Shown: positions 43,168 through 53,230, counted from the stretch's first letter. The stretch: 64,000 nt of DNA from Bremia lactucae (GCF_004359215.1 NC_090622.1:2047407-2111406); one strand, 5' to 3'. A program made the numbers and translations. The notes: a model not told the origin generated them from the sequence alone.

Positions 43168-44500
43168 ATGCCACCGAAAAGTAGCCACGTTGGTGGATCG
43201 TCTGCGAAGACGCCCACTCAACCTCGCACTAAGCACACGCGCCGCGTCAACACGCCGGCAGCGTCTAACGTCGAAACGCCGTTAGCTACTGCTGATGTCG
43301 CGTTAACAGGGTTTAATGATCCATCTTACTTTAACAGTGAGGATGTTGATTCGTCGCTCACTGTCGACAACAATGAGTCGACACCGTTGCCGTCACCTCA
43401 TAGTAATGATGCAGACAACGAGCTCATGAGGAAAGATGATGGTGCATTATTGCCCATCCAAACTTCTCTCACGGCTCACAACATGGAGACAGCAACATTT
43501 ACGAATGCTGTCTCGTCGTCTGGCTGGATAGCGCAGCGACAGATAATGAGAGCGCTGCCCAGAAAGGTGCAGCCGCTTTTTCATTAAGTAGAGCCACAAC
43601 GCCTTATGCTCAGACCATTATTCATAATGGTTCTGACATAGAGGTTTCTCAGCCTAAAGCTCCGCCGACGACACGTAAACGTACTCAGTCGGTGTCACAA
43701 ACCAGTCGTTTTGAACGTGGCTAGGACGGGTGGCATATCACTGATGCCCCCTCCATTTAAATGGCCTCGTTTAAACGGGCCAAGAGCGTCGCTCCTCGAG
43801 CGCGCTCTTCTAGACGCACATAATTTTTATGGCGTCTTTAAGTCATGGAGGGCTCAGGTGAAATCGCTTGGGCGAATTTTCCCGATCCCGGTCGTGTTGC
43901 GTTCAAATGAAACGCCCGACCAATACGGGGCGAAATTTCTGCGCCGCATTCAGCCACATTCCGATGCTATGAAACAGCGGTCGCAAGCGAATTAATTTCG
44001 CTCGCTTGCGTGTGAAAGAAATCATGGGCGGTACTGTACCCCCCCCCTTCTTTCCACAACGCTGCTTCTGCTAGTCCATTTGAGACTAGCAAAGAGGCCT
44101 CAGCTGGGGCTCCTTTTCATAGGCAGCCACCAAGCCGGGCACATCAATACGTAGGGTATCGATCGATTCCCAAGAGTTGAAACTCTTCGGGTAACCTTTT
44201 CATTGGACAAAGATCTGGTACCTTTGCCTCACGGAGCGGTGGGCAAGCAACCTTTCCCAACAAGAAAGCGTTGATTCCAGGCGTCGCCCGATTGGAGTGG
44301 CGATCTTGCCCACCTACTCGCGGCTGCCTTACCTTCGTCCGTTAGTCACAGGCGTTTTGCGCTGCAAAACAACGTATTGCGGATCTCGGATCTCGAGGGT
44401 CAAGTCTCGCGACTGACCTCGGATCTTTGTGATATTTGAGCAAAGGATCGTCAGGGTTATGAACGCCTGAAGACTTGCTTGGACCTTATAAAGCGGATAA
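43168..44500 (+). pseudogene. Family C gag-like ORF
   Basis: ATG 43168 (MPPKSSHVGGSSAKTPTQP), 140 codons open, Ser/Thr/Pro-rich and acidic (YFNSEDVDSSL). Frame changes near 43585 and 43715. Then PRASLLERALLDAHNFYGV with FKSWRAQVKSLGRIFP (43800-43890) and DQYGAKFLRRIQP, open to 43995. Further broken sequence includes RISDLEGQVSRLTSDL, a heptad-like stretch. The position after LTR and leader fits gag. No pol of this family is visible. A C9 run at 44040 lies in the decayed part. Confidence 0.55.
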
Positions 44501-44504
44501 CGAG

Positions 44505-44600
44505 GAGGAATCCGCGTTGTTTCTCGCGGATTATGCTGAGGAATCCGCGTTGTTTTTGGCGGATAATGCTGAGGAATCTGCGTTACTCGCGTAATGTCCC
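44505..44600 (+). repeat. Tandem repeat, 33-bp period, about 2.9 copies
   Basis: GAGGAATCCGCGTTGTT starts at 44505 and 44538, and GAGGAATCTGCGTTACT at 44571. In one plus frame it gives EESALFLADYA / EESALFLADNA / EESALLA; in the minus pol-tail frame it gives ADSSALS-type repeats. Confidence 0.8.
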
Positions 44601-45066
44601 TCGTTCTCCGAGTCCTGATCGTGGTGGGAGGAGCCGGTCGACTGATAGTTTTTCGCCTTCTCCGTCTCCCTCACCCGATCGACCCTCGACTCACAGTTGG
44701 CGTCACAATCGGTCACCTTAGTTGGATGGGGGTATGTGACCTCATTTGGGTCTACATACCATTTCAGACGACCCACGTAAAATACGGGGTGCGTCTTCAT
44801 TTATGGGGGAAGGGTTAGCCTATAATTGAGGTCTCTAACCTCTTCTATCACCGTAAAGGGCCCAATGAAACGCGGCAACAACTTCATAGTACCTCCAGGT
44901 TGTACAGAAATTGCATTCTTAGGTAGTGTAGCATTAGATAATAGTACGTTTTCACCCACTATAAAGCGTTCATTATTTTTGCGACGATTTTGGTCCGCAT
45001 AATCGTTTTGCTTGTCCTGTGCGCTTCCCATCGCGTCACGGACTTTTCGTGTGATGGCTACCATTC
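44531..45066 (-). pseudogene. Family X integrase tail
   Basis: Minus strand: TRKVRDAMGSAQDKQNDYAD, RFIVGENVLLSNATLPKN, MKLLPRFIGPFTVIEEV (45060-44810), then THPVFYVGRLKWYVDP (44800). Matches 14170-14480. The extreme C-terminus crosses the 33-bp repeats. A plus-strand frame, 44479-44721 (SPSPDRGGRSRSTDSFSPSP), overlaps it and could instead be the C gag end. Confidence 0.6.
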
Positions 45067-45168
45067 GCAAACACGCACTTATTTCAGCTCTAATTTGTTC
45101 GAAATTCCTTTGTCAATAATAGTATTATATAGATTGCAGCCTGACTTCGTGACGAACTGCGACTACGA

Positions 45169-45241
45169 TATCAGAGGAGAGGATCGAACCCTCGATCTCG
45201 AGCGTGTTAAGCTCGCGTCCTATCCACTAGACGACACTGAC
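45169..45241 (-). tRNA. tRNA-Val (anticodon AAC)
   Basis: 73 nt folds as a complete cloverleaf: acceptor 7 bp with a G-U closing pair and a T6-T67 mismatch, D stem GTCT/GGAC, anticodon stem CGAGC/GCTCG with loop TTAACAC, 5-nt variable loop, T stem GAGGG/CTCTC with loop TTCGATC, discriminator A. A box TCGTCTAGTGG, B box GGTTCGATCC. Inosine at 34 would read GUU, GUC and GUA. Confidence 0.85.
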
Positions 45242-45398
45242 ACTTCCCAGAGTAGCACCCTCTTACAATTACCAAATTCACTATAAACGAGCATGCGCAA
45301 GCACGCACTTGTTTCAGCTCTAATTTGTTTGAAATTCCTTTGTCAATAATAGTGTTATATAGATTGCAGCCTGACTCTGTGACAAACTGCGACTACGA

Positions 45399-45471
45399 TA
45401 TCAGAGGTGAGGATCGAACCCTCGATCTCGAGCGTGTAAAACTCGCGTCCCAACCACTAGACGACACTGAC
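45399..45471 (-). tRNA. tRNA-Val (anticodon TAC), T-stem mismatch
   Basis: Same cloverleaf, with loop TTTACAC. The T stem GAGGG/CTCAC has an A-A mismatch and the anticodon stem closes with T-G. It contains TTTT across positions 31-34, a possible early pol III stop. The most doubtful of the four. Confidence 0.7.
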
Positions 45472-45623
45472 ACTTCCCAAAGTAGCACCCTCTTCAATTA
45501 CAAATTCACCATAAACAAGCATGCGCAAGCACGCACTTGTTTCAGCTCTAATTTTTGAAATCCTTTGTCAATAATAGTTTTATATAGATTGCAGCCTGAC
45601 TCTGTGACAAACTACGACTACGA

Positions 45624-45696
45624 TATCAGAGGAGGGGATCGAACCCTCGATCTCGAGCGTGTAAAACTCGCGTCCTAACCACTAGACGACACTGAC
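45624..45696 (-). tRNA. tRNA-Val (anticodon TAC)
   Basis: Anticodon loop TTTACAC, T stem GAGGG/CCCTC fully paired. Same acceptor with the T6-T67 mismatch and same internal TTTT as the previous copy. Reads GUA and GUG. Confidence 0.8.
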
Positions 45697-45852
45697 ACTT
45701 CCCAAAGTAGCACCCTCTCTCAATTAGAAATTCACCATAAACGAGCATGCGCAAGCACGCACTTGTTTCAGCTCTAATTTGTTTGAAATTCCTTTGTCAA
45801 TAATAGTATTATATAGATTGCAGCCTGACTCTGTGACAAACTGCGACTACGA

Positions 45853-45925
45853 TATCAGAGGAGGGGATCGAACCCTCGATCTCGAGCGTGTGAAGCTCGC
45901 GTCCTAACCACTAGACGACACTGAC
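45853..45925 (-). tRNA. tRNA-Val (anticodon CAC)
   Basis: Anticodon stem CGAGC/GCTCG with loop TTCACAC, T stem fully paired, no internal TTTT. The best-folded copy, apart from the shared acceptor mismatch. Reads GUG. Confidence 0.85.
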
Positions 45926-45990
45926 ACTTTCCAATGTTGTACCCTCTTTCAATCATCATATTCACTATAAACGAGCATGCACAAGCACGC

Positions 45991-46300
45991 CTCAGCTTTA
46001 AGCTGTCTAGATTCGAGCGCAGTAACACGTTCACGCCCACCGCATTTGTTTGTACCAGAGCACTGCCAATGGCAAAGTCCGATGCGTCTCAGACGACACT
46101 GAAAAGCCAATTTGGATTTGGTAATGCCAGGATCAGGCATGGATAAGACTATCCGTATGCTTAAAAAGCATATGTTCTGTGCTAGATCAGCACTATTATG
46201 TATCCTTTTTAAAGAGATTGGGTAATGACGTAGCCATATGAGCGTAATTTCGCTAAATTTGTGTAAATCATTGGCGAGACCCAACCACTATTACGCGAAT
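45991..46300 (-). pseudogene. Element D RNase H, truncated
   Basis: In shifted frames the strand reads GLANDLHK, then VSDASDFAIGSALVQTN-type sequence near 46070-46100 and ERVTALESRQLKAEA at about 46000, where the tRNA array begins. Confidence 0.65.
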
Positions 46301-47087
46301 CCCTTTGGTTTTAGGAACCGGCCAATCTACTATGGCAGTTAACTTAGCGGGATCTGTTCTAAGGCCTCACTTCCCAATGAAGCACCCTAGGAAAGAAATT
46401 TCTTCTGCGCCAAAAATGCATTTAGATGCATTGGCATACAATTTGTTTGTACGCATACACTCGAGCACTGCTCGCAAATGGTCGAACTGTCTTTCCATAT
46501 CCGACCGATCCTGCTCCGCACGACTATGGACAAAAATGTCATCGAAATAAGTCTGTGCATTAACCTCGATGAGGGCGGAATAGTTGCGTCACGAGACGAT
46601 TAAATGTTGTCCAGGCGTTGAAAAGCCCTTGTGGCATAACGAATTACTACCATAACACACCGCTTGGGGTGCTAACCGCTGTAAGCGGTATATTGCTGGC
46701 TCGCATGACCAGCAGGTAGTAACCATCGACGAAGTCCAGTGCACTGTACATTGTACATCCCACCATATTGTTCTGAAGATCATCCTTTCTAGGAATGGGG
46801 GGTTGTGCTGGTATAGTGGCAAAATTAAGCTTATTATAAGCATGTACAGCGCGTAATTTACTATTTGGCGTTTTGACGCAAAACATCGGTGTCGAATAGG
46901 GATATTTGCTCTCTCGTACCATTACAGCATCGTGCTTAGCACGGAAGAAATCGTCAATGACGTCATGCTGTTCCCTTTGTAAAGGCCACTGTCGTGTGAC
47001 ACAGTATTTGGTTCCCGGAACCAAGTCAATTTCGTGACGGACACCTCTAACCAGAGATACAACAGATGGTGGATTGGTATACACCAC
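46301..47087 (-). pseudogene. Element D reverse transcriptase
   Basis: Longest intact RT N-terminus in the window: 146 codons from 47087 with [39 protein letters not shown] and LMRASNIPLTAVSTPSGV. Then a break, and YFDDIFVHSRAEQD (46550-46510) in another frame, FLGCFIGK near 46380 and the thumb WPVPKTKGI at about 46300. Confidence 0.75.
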
Positions 47088-47890
47088 ATCTTAGAATTCT
47101 TTAATCAAGGAATAAAATGGATCCGTAGGATCTTTAAGGATTGATGACCCACTCCGCGCACTAAGTGCAGCTTTTGTGTCAACCAGGACATTTATCCAGA
47201 AGTAACGATAAGTTTAACTTAATCGTTTGTCGAATGACCACCATCTCAGTTAAGTCGCCAGCCTTAAAGGCTCGACCGCACTCATCAATAGACAGTTCGT
47301 TTAGCTCTAAGAGAGCATGTAACGAAGAGATTGCCGCAAGGCTAACTTCTACTTTAGTGTTACCGGTTACGCCATTTACAAGCGTGTGTATTTGCATACT
47401 CGTATCAGTTAGTGAAGGTATAGACGCTTCGCGTCTCCCCTGCCTCGGAGTAGATACAATGCCTCTTAGAGGCCGGGACATTCACGTCTTCAACTTTTCC
47501 AACCTGTATTGGTTCTATACCAGACATGGTGTTTAATTCGACATCCAGCAAGGAGTAAGGTAAATCAACTTCCTTATCCAGCGAACTTTAACGTGTCGTT
47601 TCACGTGCTTTAGAGGGTTTTGATCCGACATGCCCTGGCGAACCGCCAATAGTGGTACTAGTGACATTCAGTATGGTGCCACCTCGGCCGTCAGCACTCG
47701 GTGGACTTAGACGTGCCACTCCACGTATCTCAGGGATATTGCACCCTTGATGACTCGGCCTTAGGCATACAATGATTTCAGCATTCAGTGAATCGTTATT
47801 ACAACGAGTGTCACTCGACGGTGTACGTGCCGTTACACCACCTTTTCTGAGTCGGGCTCAACATTAATGTTTACAACATTAAAGTTTATT
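47088..47890 (-). pseudogene. Element D protease-RT linker
   Basis: [35 protein letters not shown] (47481-47179), and the single-copy form of the unit that is duplicated in element A (47620-47760). Confidence 0.7.
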
Positions 47891-48230
47891 AACTTAGACA
47901 TTCCAATCTCTAAAACACTGACAGACTCAGTCAATAATCCGCGCCAATAGCGCTTTGTTGCTTAGCAAAGGTGAATTCATGTCTCTCCAAACCTTTGCTA
48001 GGAACATTGCGCGTGGCACGTAAGTTATTAGACCTCCAATCGATCCATGGCTCATGGCGTTCAAGCTAGGACATACCAAGAATGAGATCATATCTCGAAT
48101 TTAAATCAAGAACGAGACAGCGCTCCATACTGTCAAAGTCCAAAAAACATATGCCTTAGATAAATAGAACTTTAGGAACAGTGACTCGAGTCCCAGTGTG
48201 CCATTACACACCAAGCTAATTGGGATTGGT
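47891..48230 (-). pseudogene. Element D protease, active site deleted
   Basis: The C-terminal half is readable: LDLNSRYDLILGMS and ERHEPWIDWRSNNL. Upstream, the sequence passes from gag to the LGTRVTVPKVLFI-type segment without a DSGAS block, so the catalytic segment of about 60 residues is gone. Confidence 0.65.
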
Positions 48231-49425
48231 CCTATTCACTCTCAACTCTTAGAGGTCCAATAGAGCCTAGGTCTTTCTCAGTAGGGCGCTTCGCACCTAC
48301 TGGGTATCGACGTTTTCCTGCACCGTACCAGATTTCTGGTATAGGTCGGAGTTGGTGCTTTACGCATATTTCGTAGGGGACTGGTCGGACGTAAGACTTT
48401 CGTGCTTCCACACATATAACATCTACGGATGTTCTTATATGATCCACAGCTTAAAAAGCCTCTTCTCCTTCTTCAACGACGCTTAGATCCATAGGTTCCG
48501 GTCAATTAGACCGTACCCATGTGCTCGGAGATCTTGTTCGGTAAATAGACGTGCTAACACGAGCAGACTTAAAGTCGAACTCAGCGCGTAGCGCTATGGC
48601 AACTGCCTCTTCGAAAGTAGCAGGATCAAATCGGAATAATTCCGTCTGGGAACGCCCTCATTGAGACCCCTATAAAGATTGTTACCATAACTGCTTCTTG
48701 CACCGAATCTTTATGCATCGATGCAATGCGAGTTCTCAACTACTGAACATAGTGCCCGAGGGTTCGTTTACTCGAGTCGTTTTGTTCTACATGAGATTTC
48801 TGTTCTCATTGAGCTCACCTTAGGACACCTGTGTTATCATTTAACAGATGTGCCGCCCCAGCCAAACTCCCCGCCTGACGATGTCGTTATGAGCCGTGAT
48901 CGCATGCGAAAAGCCTGATCAAGCGGAGCAAGCATGCTCATAATTTGCTGTTTCAGCGAATCCCATGAGATAAAAGCGTCGTTTATGGACGTGCTGCACG
49001 ATAGCGCCCACTCCCTGGCTCTACCTCCGAGGTTGTAAATGGGCATAGCCACCTTTTGCCGTTCTGTTAGGAACAAGGCGGAGTCAATGGACATCTCCAC
49101 ATACTAAATCCAAAAAGAGGTTTTCTCCCTCTTCTCTCACAAATGTCTATACATTTACAGCTAGATCGCGAGCCTTCGGCTCTGAATTAGTTACAGAGAT
49201 GTACCGGGTTGGCATCGATGCCGCTAAGTGATCTTGTACGTGTCCGATCAGAGAGGATTCATATTGCATAAAGGCTCTAAGCCTTGCATGAAGGACCTTT
49301 GGTCCCTGGGACATAATAAACTCAATAAGTATAAGCCTAAACAAAATTCTGAGCTTGTTATACGCTGCGCGTTGTGCCTCTTAAAGTTCTTATATCTCTT
49401 CCATTTCAGTAAAGGCTTAGCCTTA
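48231..49425 (-). pseudogene. Element D gag
   Basis: QGPKVLHARLRAFMQYESSL (49310-49250), MEMSIDSALFLTERQKVAMP and GGRAREWALSCSTSINDAF (49100-48990), RPIPEIWYGAGKRRYPVGAK (48360-48290). The same blocks as in element A. Two or more frame breaks. Confidence 0.7.
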
Positions 49426-49464
49426 TAAAGACTCAAGCGTAGATTGACTACGAGTGCTACCAGG

Positions 49465-49802
49465 TGTAGCGGAGCTACCTCGCTCCTAAAGTCAGACGAA
49501 GACTTTTAGACTCAAAGAGTCTCTTAGTTCTATAGATTATATGGGTTTTACAACTCAGGGAGTCGTACCAGCTATTAAAGCTTAATGACTCCTAGTTCTA
49601 AATTATTTCAAATCCAAACCTTACCCTAGCTAATTTAAATTTAGATTTCAGCCGCCAGATTTATATCTGGCGGCGACCACATTTGTTATCCACAATAATG
49701 GAATTTTATTAATATACTATTTTAAGTAGGATAAAGGGTATTTTACCCATAAAGTAAATGCTCCACAACAATGGTTCACCAACCGATGAGTGCCCCACTA
49801 CA
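49465..49802 (-). mobile_element. Element D 5' LTR with internal deletion
   Basis: 338 bp, about 145 shorter than in element A: GACTCCTAGTTC (about 49596) runs directly into AAATTATTTCAAATCCAAACC, skipping the AGATCAATGCGCAAGCC block. Ends TGTAGTGGGGCACTCATCGG on the minus strand. The primer site TGGTAGCACTCGTAGT follows at 49463-49448. Confidence 0.75.
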
Positions 49803-50035
49803 GATGGATAATTACTTTATGTGAAATAATTTGACCTGTGGTGCACCCACGCTAATGCATTTGATGCACATAGGTGTATTTACATTGGAAGGGATGACGG
49901 CTAGCGTCATCCGAAAACCGAGGTATGCAGAATAATACGCTCGCAATGTAGGGAAGCACATCTACAGAGGTGTCATCGAACGATTGGTTAAAAAGTTTTT
50001 TTAATGTCAATCTATTAAATATAAACAGTACTGAA
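49803..50035 (+). mobile_element. Family X LTR fragment (plus)
   Basis: TGATGCACATAGGTGTATTTAC, GGGATGACGGCTAGCGTCAT, TATTAAATATAAACAGT. Both LTR ends missing. Confidence 0.6.
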
Positions 50036-50059
50036 GGGGATGGTCAATTACTCAAGTGA

Positions 50060-50630
50060 TAGTCTCCTCGAGCTAGGTAGGCATTGGTAACGTTTGACAT
50101 ACCGTCAACACACCCTTAACTGTGTTCGAGACGACATCACTTGCATACGCCTCTCGCAGGAGCACATCCTTTCCGGTGTCCAGCGTAGACTTCGAAACTG
50201 TGCGGCTACGCCAATCTATTCATGGCTAATGTCTTGCCAACCAGTTCACAGTGCTAGGTATGGAGAGTCCGTCTGGTCTAGATTAAGTTCATACGGACTC
50301 TCCATACCTAGCACTGTGAACTTCTATCTACAGGAGAAGTCACTTAAAGTGAAGGCGAGTTAAGCTTGAACTCTTTCAGACTAACGCGCGCACCGTTCCC
50401 TAAACGAACGGCCGCCTCTTCTCAATCGCCACCCAAGTAAAGCTACTCGAACACCGCCGGCCCCTGTTTCAGAGCCGCGATTCTTAGAACATTCTGTGAT
50501 GCACCCGAATTCACAAGGAGGGTCATCACGTTGCCATCGCCCGTACTCGAGCGCTATAGACCTGCAGGGTTAATGTCCAAATTTTCGAGATCTCAGAGAC
50601 TATGCTACCCATTTGTTCGATTACTCTAAG
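50060..50630 (-). pseudogene. Family X protease remnant, carrying a foldback palindrome
   Basis: Minus strand aligns with 54269-54634: protease entry at 50610-50560 and GKKSLKVKASST-type antisense at 50340. The ILGMPW region is replaced by the palindrome arm at 50243-50272. Confidence 0.6.
50243..50322. repeat. Perfect 30-bp inverted repeat with 20-nt spacer
   Basis: Left arm 50243-50272 starts AGTTCACAGTGCTAGG; right arm 50293-50322 is its exact reverse complement. Only the right arm is native, since it matches the other X proteases (54305-54335). The left arm replaced native sequence. Confidence 0.9.
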
Positions 50631-50631
50631 C

Positions 50632-51587
50632 TTAGGTATTTTCAGTCCGCGTCAGTAGCGCATCTCTCCTACTTCGCTCCTGCATTTCCTGAACCTCAGC
50701 GGTCGATGCAGAACTCACGCGTCTCGCACACTGGCTCTTGCCATCGCTCTTCGGGCAAAGTCCGTCAAATAATCTCGCATACCAGCGAGCGATCATATGG
50801 CCGTGCTTGCCGCATTTAAAGCAGAGTACGTATGTATTGCCAACCTCCATGGGAGTGGCATCTGACCTCTCGGCCGACGGCTTATACCAAGCAGTCGCCG
50901 AGGCAATGTTGTATGATTGCTCCTCAACTAAGGCAATTTGGAATGCCTCTTCTACCGTCGACGACACCCTTCTAAAAAGGGCCTGACGCGATGAACTATG
51001 CCGTAGTCCGTTCATAAACGTGGGCACCTTAATGTGCTCCGGAATCGGACCTACGGTAATGGACGTCGACAGCGAGCGCATCTCTGGCACATACTCTTGG
51101 AGAGATCGCTTCGCCTGTAGCGCTTCAAAGAAGCACGCCTGAAGCAACACTTCGTTGTTTGGCGGCTGGTATATCGCGCGTATCTTTTCCTTGAAGATCG
51201 TCCATTGGCGAACGCTTTTCTGTCCGCCAGAAGCGCATAGTTAGCCCATTGTGAGGCCTTAACGCGTAGATGCGACATGGTGTACGACACCATCCAGCTG
51301 TCGTCCTCGACGAACTGCGCAACAGCGCCTTGCTCCACGGCTATCAGCCATTGTACAATCGTGTGCGCTGCAGCTGTATCGAACTTGGGTGAGTCAATCC
51401 AAATGGACTTCAGCTGATGCGGCCTGGCGGAGAGCATCTCGACAGTCCTGTTTAGAGCTTCGCCTCGATCCTGCTCACGCCTCAGCTCACCCCCCCTAAG
51501 TCTGGGTGACAGACTCCGCCTCAGCATCGCTCTGTGGCTCGGACGCGACCCTTGCTGTTCGAGCACAAAAGCCTCAAACTGCTCCAA
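50632..51587 (-). pseudogene. Family X gag, third copy
   Basis: Two overlapping frames. 51587-51051 covers EQFEAFVLEQQ, RTVEMLSARPHQ and SHLRVKASQWANYAL. 51150-50632 covers LQEYVPEMRSLSTSITVGP, FRRVSSTVEEAFQIALVEE and the zinc knuckle CFKCGKHGHMIARW. The last knuckle ligand is Trp where Cys is expected (CX2CX4HX4C). Leader to 51750. Confidence 0.7.
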
Positions 51588-51758
51588 CTGAGCAACATGT
51601 TGCTAAGGAGAACTATTCAAGACCCTGCTCCATGTTGTCAGCCAACTCTTGATGATGTTCGGAGAGGTGGGGGGAAATGAGCCCATACGATTTTTGAGGC
51701 TCACCTTCACGTACATACGCAGAGATGCGGTCGTGGAAGGATTTCAAGTGCTACCAAG

Positions 51759-52295
51759 TGTAGGCGGGCACGTCTTAATGCGACCACTCTCTAGTTGGGC
51801 ACACACACACACAAAGACAGAAACTTGCCCTAGTGACCCTGCACCCTGCCAGTTAAGCAGTGGTCAATTAAATTACGTCCTATGACCGACCTCTCGGCGG
51901 TGTCATAGGCGAGCTTGATACTAAAAGCCCTACAACAGCGAGGAAGCGGTTTGACCGACTTCTCTCACGTGCAGTGATGTTGTTGTGGTAGGCCTCTTTA
52001 CCAGCCTCACCCAACGCACTAAGTACTAGATATACGTGTCGTCATGGGAGCGGTAACTGGCTCCTCGTTCGCACTTACCAAGTAGAAAGTAGTTTTCAGA
52101 CTGATTTTTTTTATCGTATTAAATAATGTCATCTCTGTCGATAACACTGATATGTACTGCGGGTGAAGCTTTCTAGATATATCGCGTAATGGAAGACGCT
52201 AGCCGTCATCCCCGCTAATGTGAATGCCCTCATGGACATCACATACACAAGGTGGGTCACAATGTCAAACACACCCAAGTGGTGGGTATAATAAC
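51759..52295 (-). mobile_element. Family X LTR with an inserted integrase-tail fragment
   Basis: TGTAGGCGGGCACGTC at 51759, matching 55810 onward, but interrupted at about 51812-51928. The insert encodes TETCPSDPA and YDRPLGGVIGELDT on the plus strand, both from X integrase. The outer LTR end is missing after GGTGGGT (about 52290). Confidence 0.7.
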
Positions 52296-53126
52296 AGGGT
52301 TAGTGAAAAGGACGATGACAAGTAGTCATGCGTCCGAATTTCCTGCACAGAGGCAAAAGCCTGTGGCAGTATACTGTGAGCTGAGAGGGTGTCAAGCGTC
52401 GCATGAACCGGCACATTGCCTAGAGCCTGATGCAGTTGGAAGGGGTGCGTTAGCCAGGAGAGCAACGGCACCCGCTCCCCAGACAAAGGTCGTGGTGACT
52501 CGAAGAACGTGTAGTATGATTAAAGGCACGTCTAAAAGAGGGACCATTAAATCAGTTCTTATTGAAGAGGACGGGCGTTCGAACGAGGTGGTAGAGGCCG
52601 TCAAAGACGAAATTCGGAGGCATCATCAGTTGAGGTGCTCCGGCAAGTCCTTAAAACTGCCGAGGAGATAGTAAATCTTGACACAGATCTGAAGCTGATG
52701 ATCCTTCACGAGCTCCATGATGCGCCATCAAGTGGGCATCTGGGCCGTGAAAAGACATGGTTACAAGTGTCCGAGAACTTTTGGTGGCCACACCTATATA
52801 GATGGTTTGTGGCCAACTATAATCGCTCTTGCGAACAGTGTCAGCGCATTAAGCCTACACCGTCCAGCAGTGCGCCACTGAAGCCGCTACCGATTCCAAC
52901 CAACTGTAGAAAGTCAGTAAGTCTGGACTTCATGTTTGGCATGCCGCCCGATCATAAGGGTCGGACAGGGCTAGTCGTCTTTGTAGGCAGACTGAGCAAG
53001 ATGGTGTATTTAGCACCATGTAAGACATCGACCACAGGCATGGAGGCAGCTCTCTTGTTCCTGAATAATGTTCACCGACTGCACGGGATGCCCGAGTCCA
53101 TAGACAGGCCCAATGAACTTGGGTAG
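52296..53126 (+). pseudogene. Family X pol with RT and RNase H deleted, linker fused to integrase
   Basis: Linker MTSSHASEFPAQRQKP, RRTCSMIKGTSKRGT, SNEVVEAVKDEI. After one frameshift (about 52620), an open 163-codon frame joins VLRQVLKTAEEIVNL directly to DTDLKLMILHELHDAPSSGH, which is the integrase finger (H-H, CEQC). SVSLDFMFGMPPDHKGRTGL gives the first catalytic Asp. Sequence breaks at LHGMPESID, before the second Asp. The RT/RNase H deletion is in frame. Confidence 0.75.
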
Positions 53127-53230
53127 TAGTTTACTGCTACCCATATTAGTGACTACACGCTTAGCTAAGTTTACCGTAGAGAGTAGTACTAGGTCATTAA
53201 TTTTAAAATAAAAGAACATTTTCTCTTCCA
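53127..53230 (-). pseudogene. Family X integrase tail fragment
   Basis: FKINDLVLLSTVNLAKRVVT and NMGSSKLLPKFIGPV on the minus strand, running into the gap. Confidence 0.65.

Larger units (their letters stand above)
45067..45990 (-). repeat. Tandem array of about 228-bp units, each with one valine tRNA
   Basis: Four units plus a partial fifth, starting GCGCAAGCACGCACTTGTTTC (about 45067, 45297, 45525, 45752, 45980). Spacing of the tRNAs is 230, 225 and 229 bp. Flanked on one side by X integrase tail (45066) and on the other by element D RNase H (about 45990). Confidence 0.9.
45991..49802 (-). mobile_element. Element D: third family A gypsy copy, 3' part lost
   Basis: 5' LTR (49465-49802), gag, protease end, linker, RT and part of RNase H, in order on the minus strand. 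The rest (integrase, chromodomain, antisense ORF, 3' LTR) is missing beyond the tRNA array. Confidence 0.75.

Noticed and set aside
45169..45925. Valine tRNAs as primers for the neighbouring retrotransposons
   Set aside because: Their 3' end with CCA would pair with TGGTATCAGAG, but the primer sites read TGGTAGCACT.
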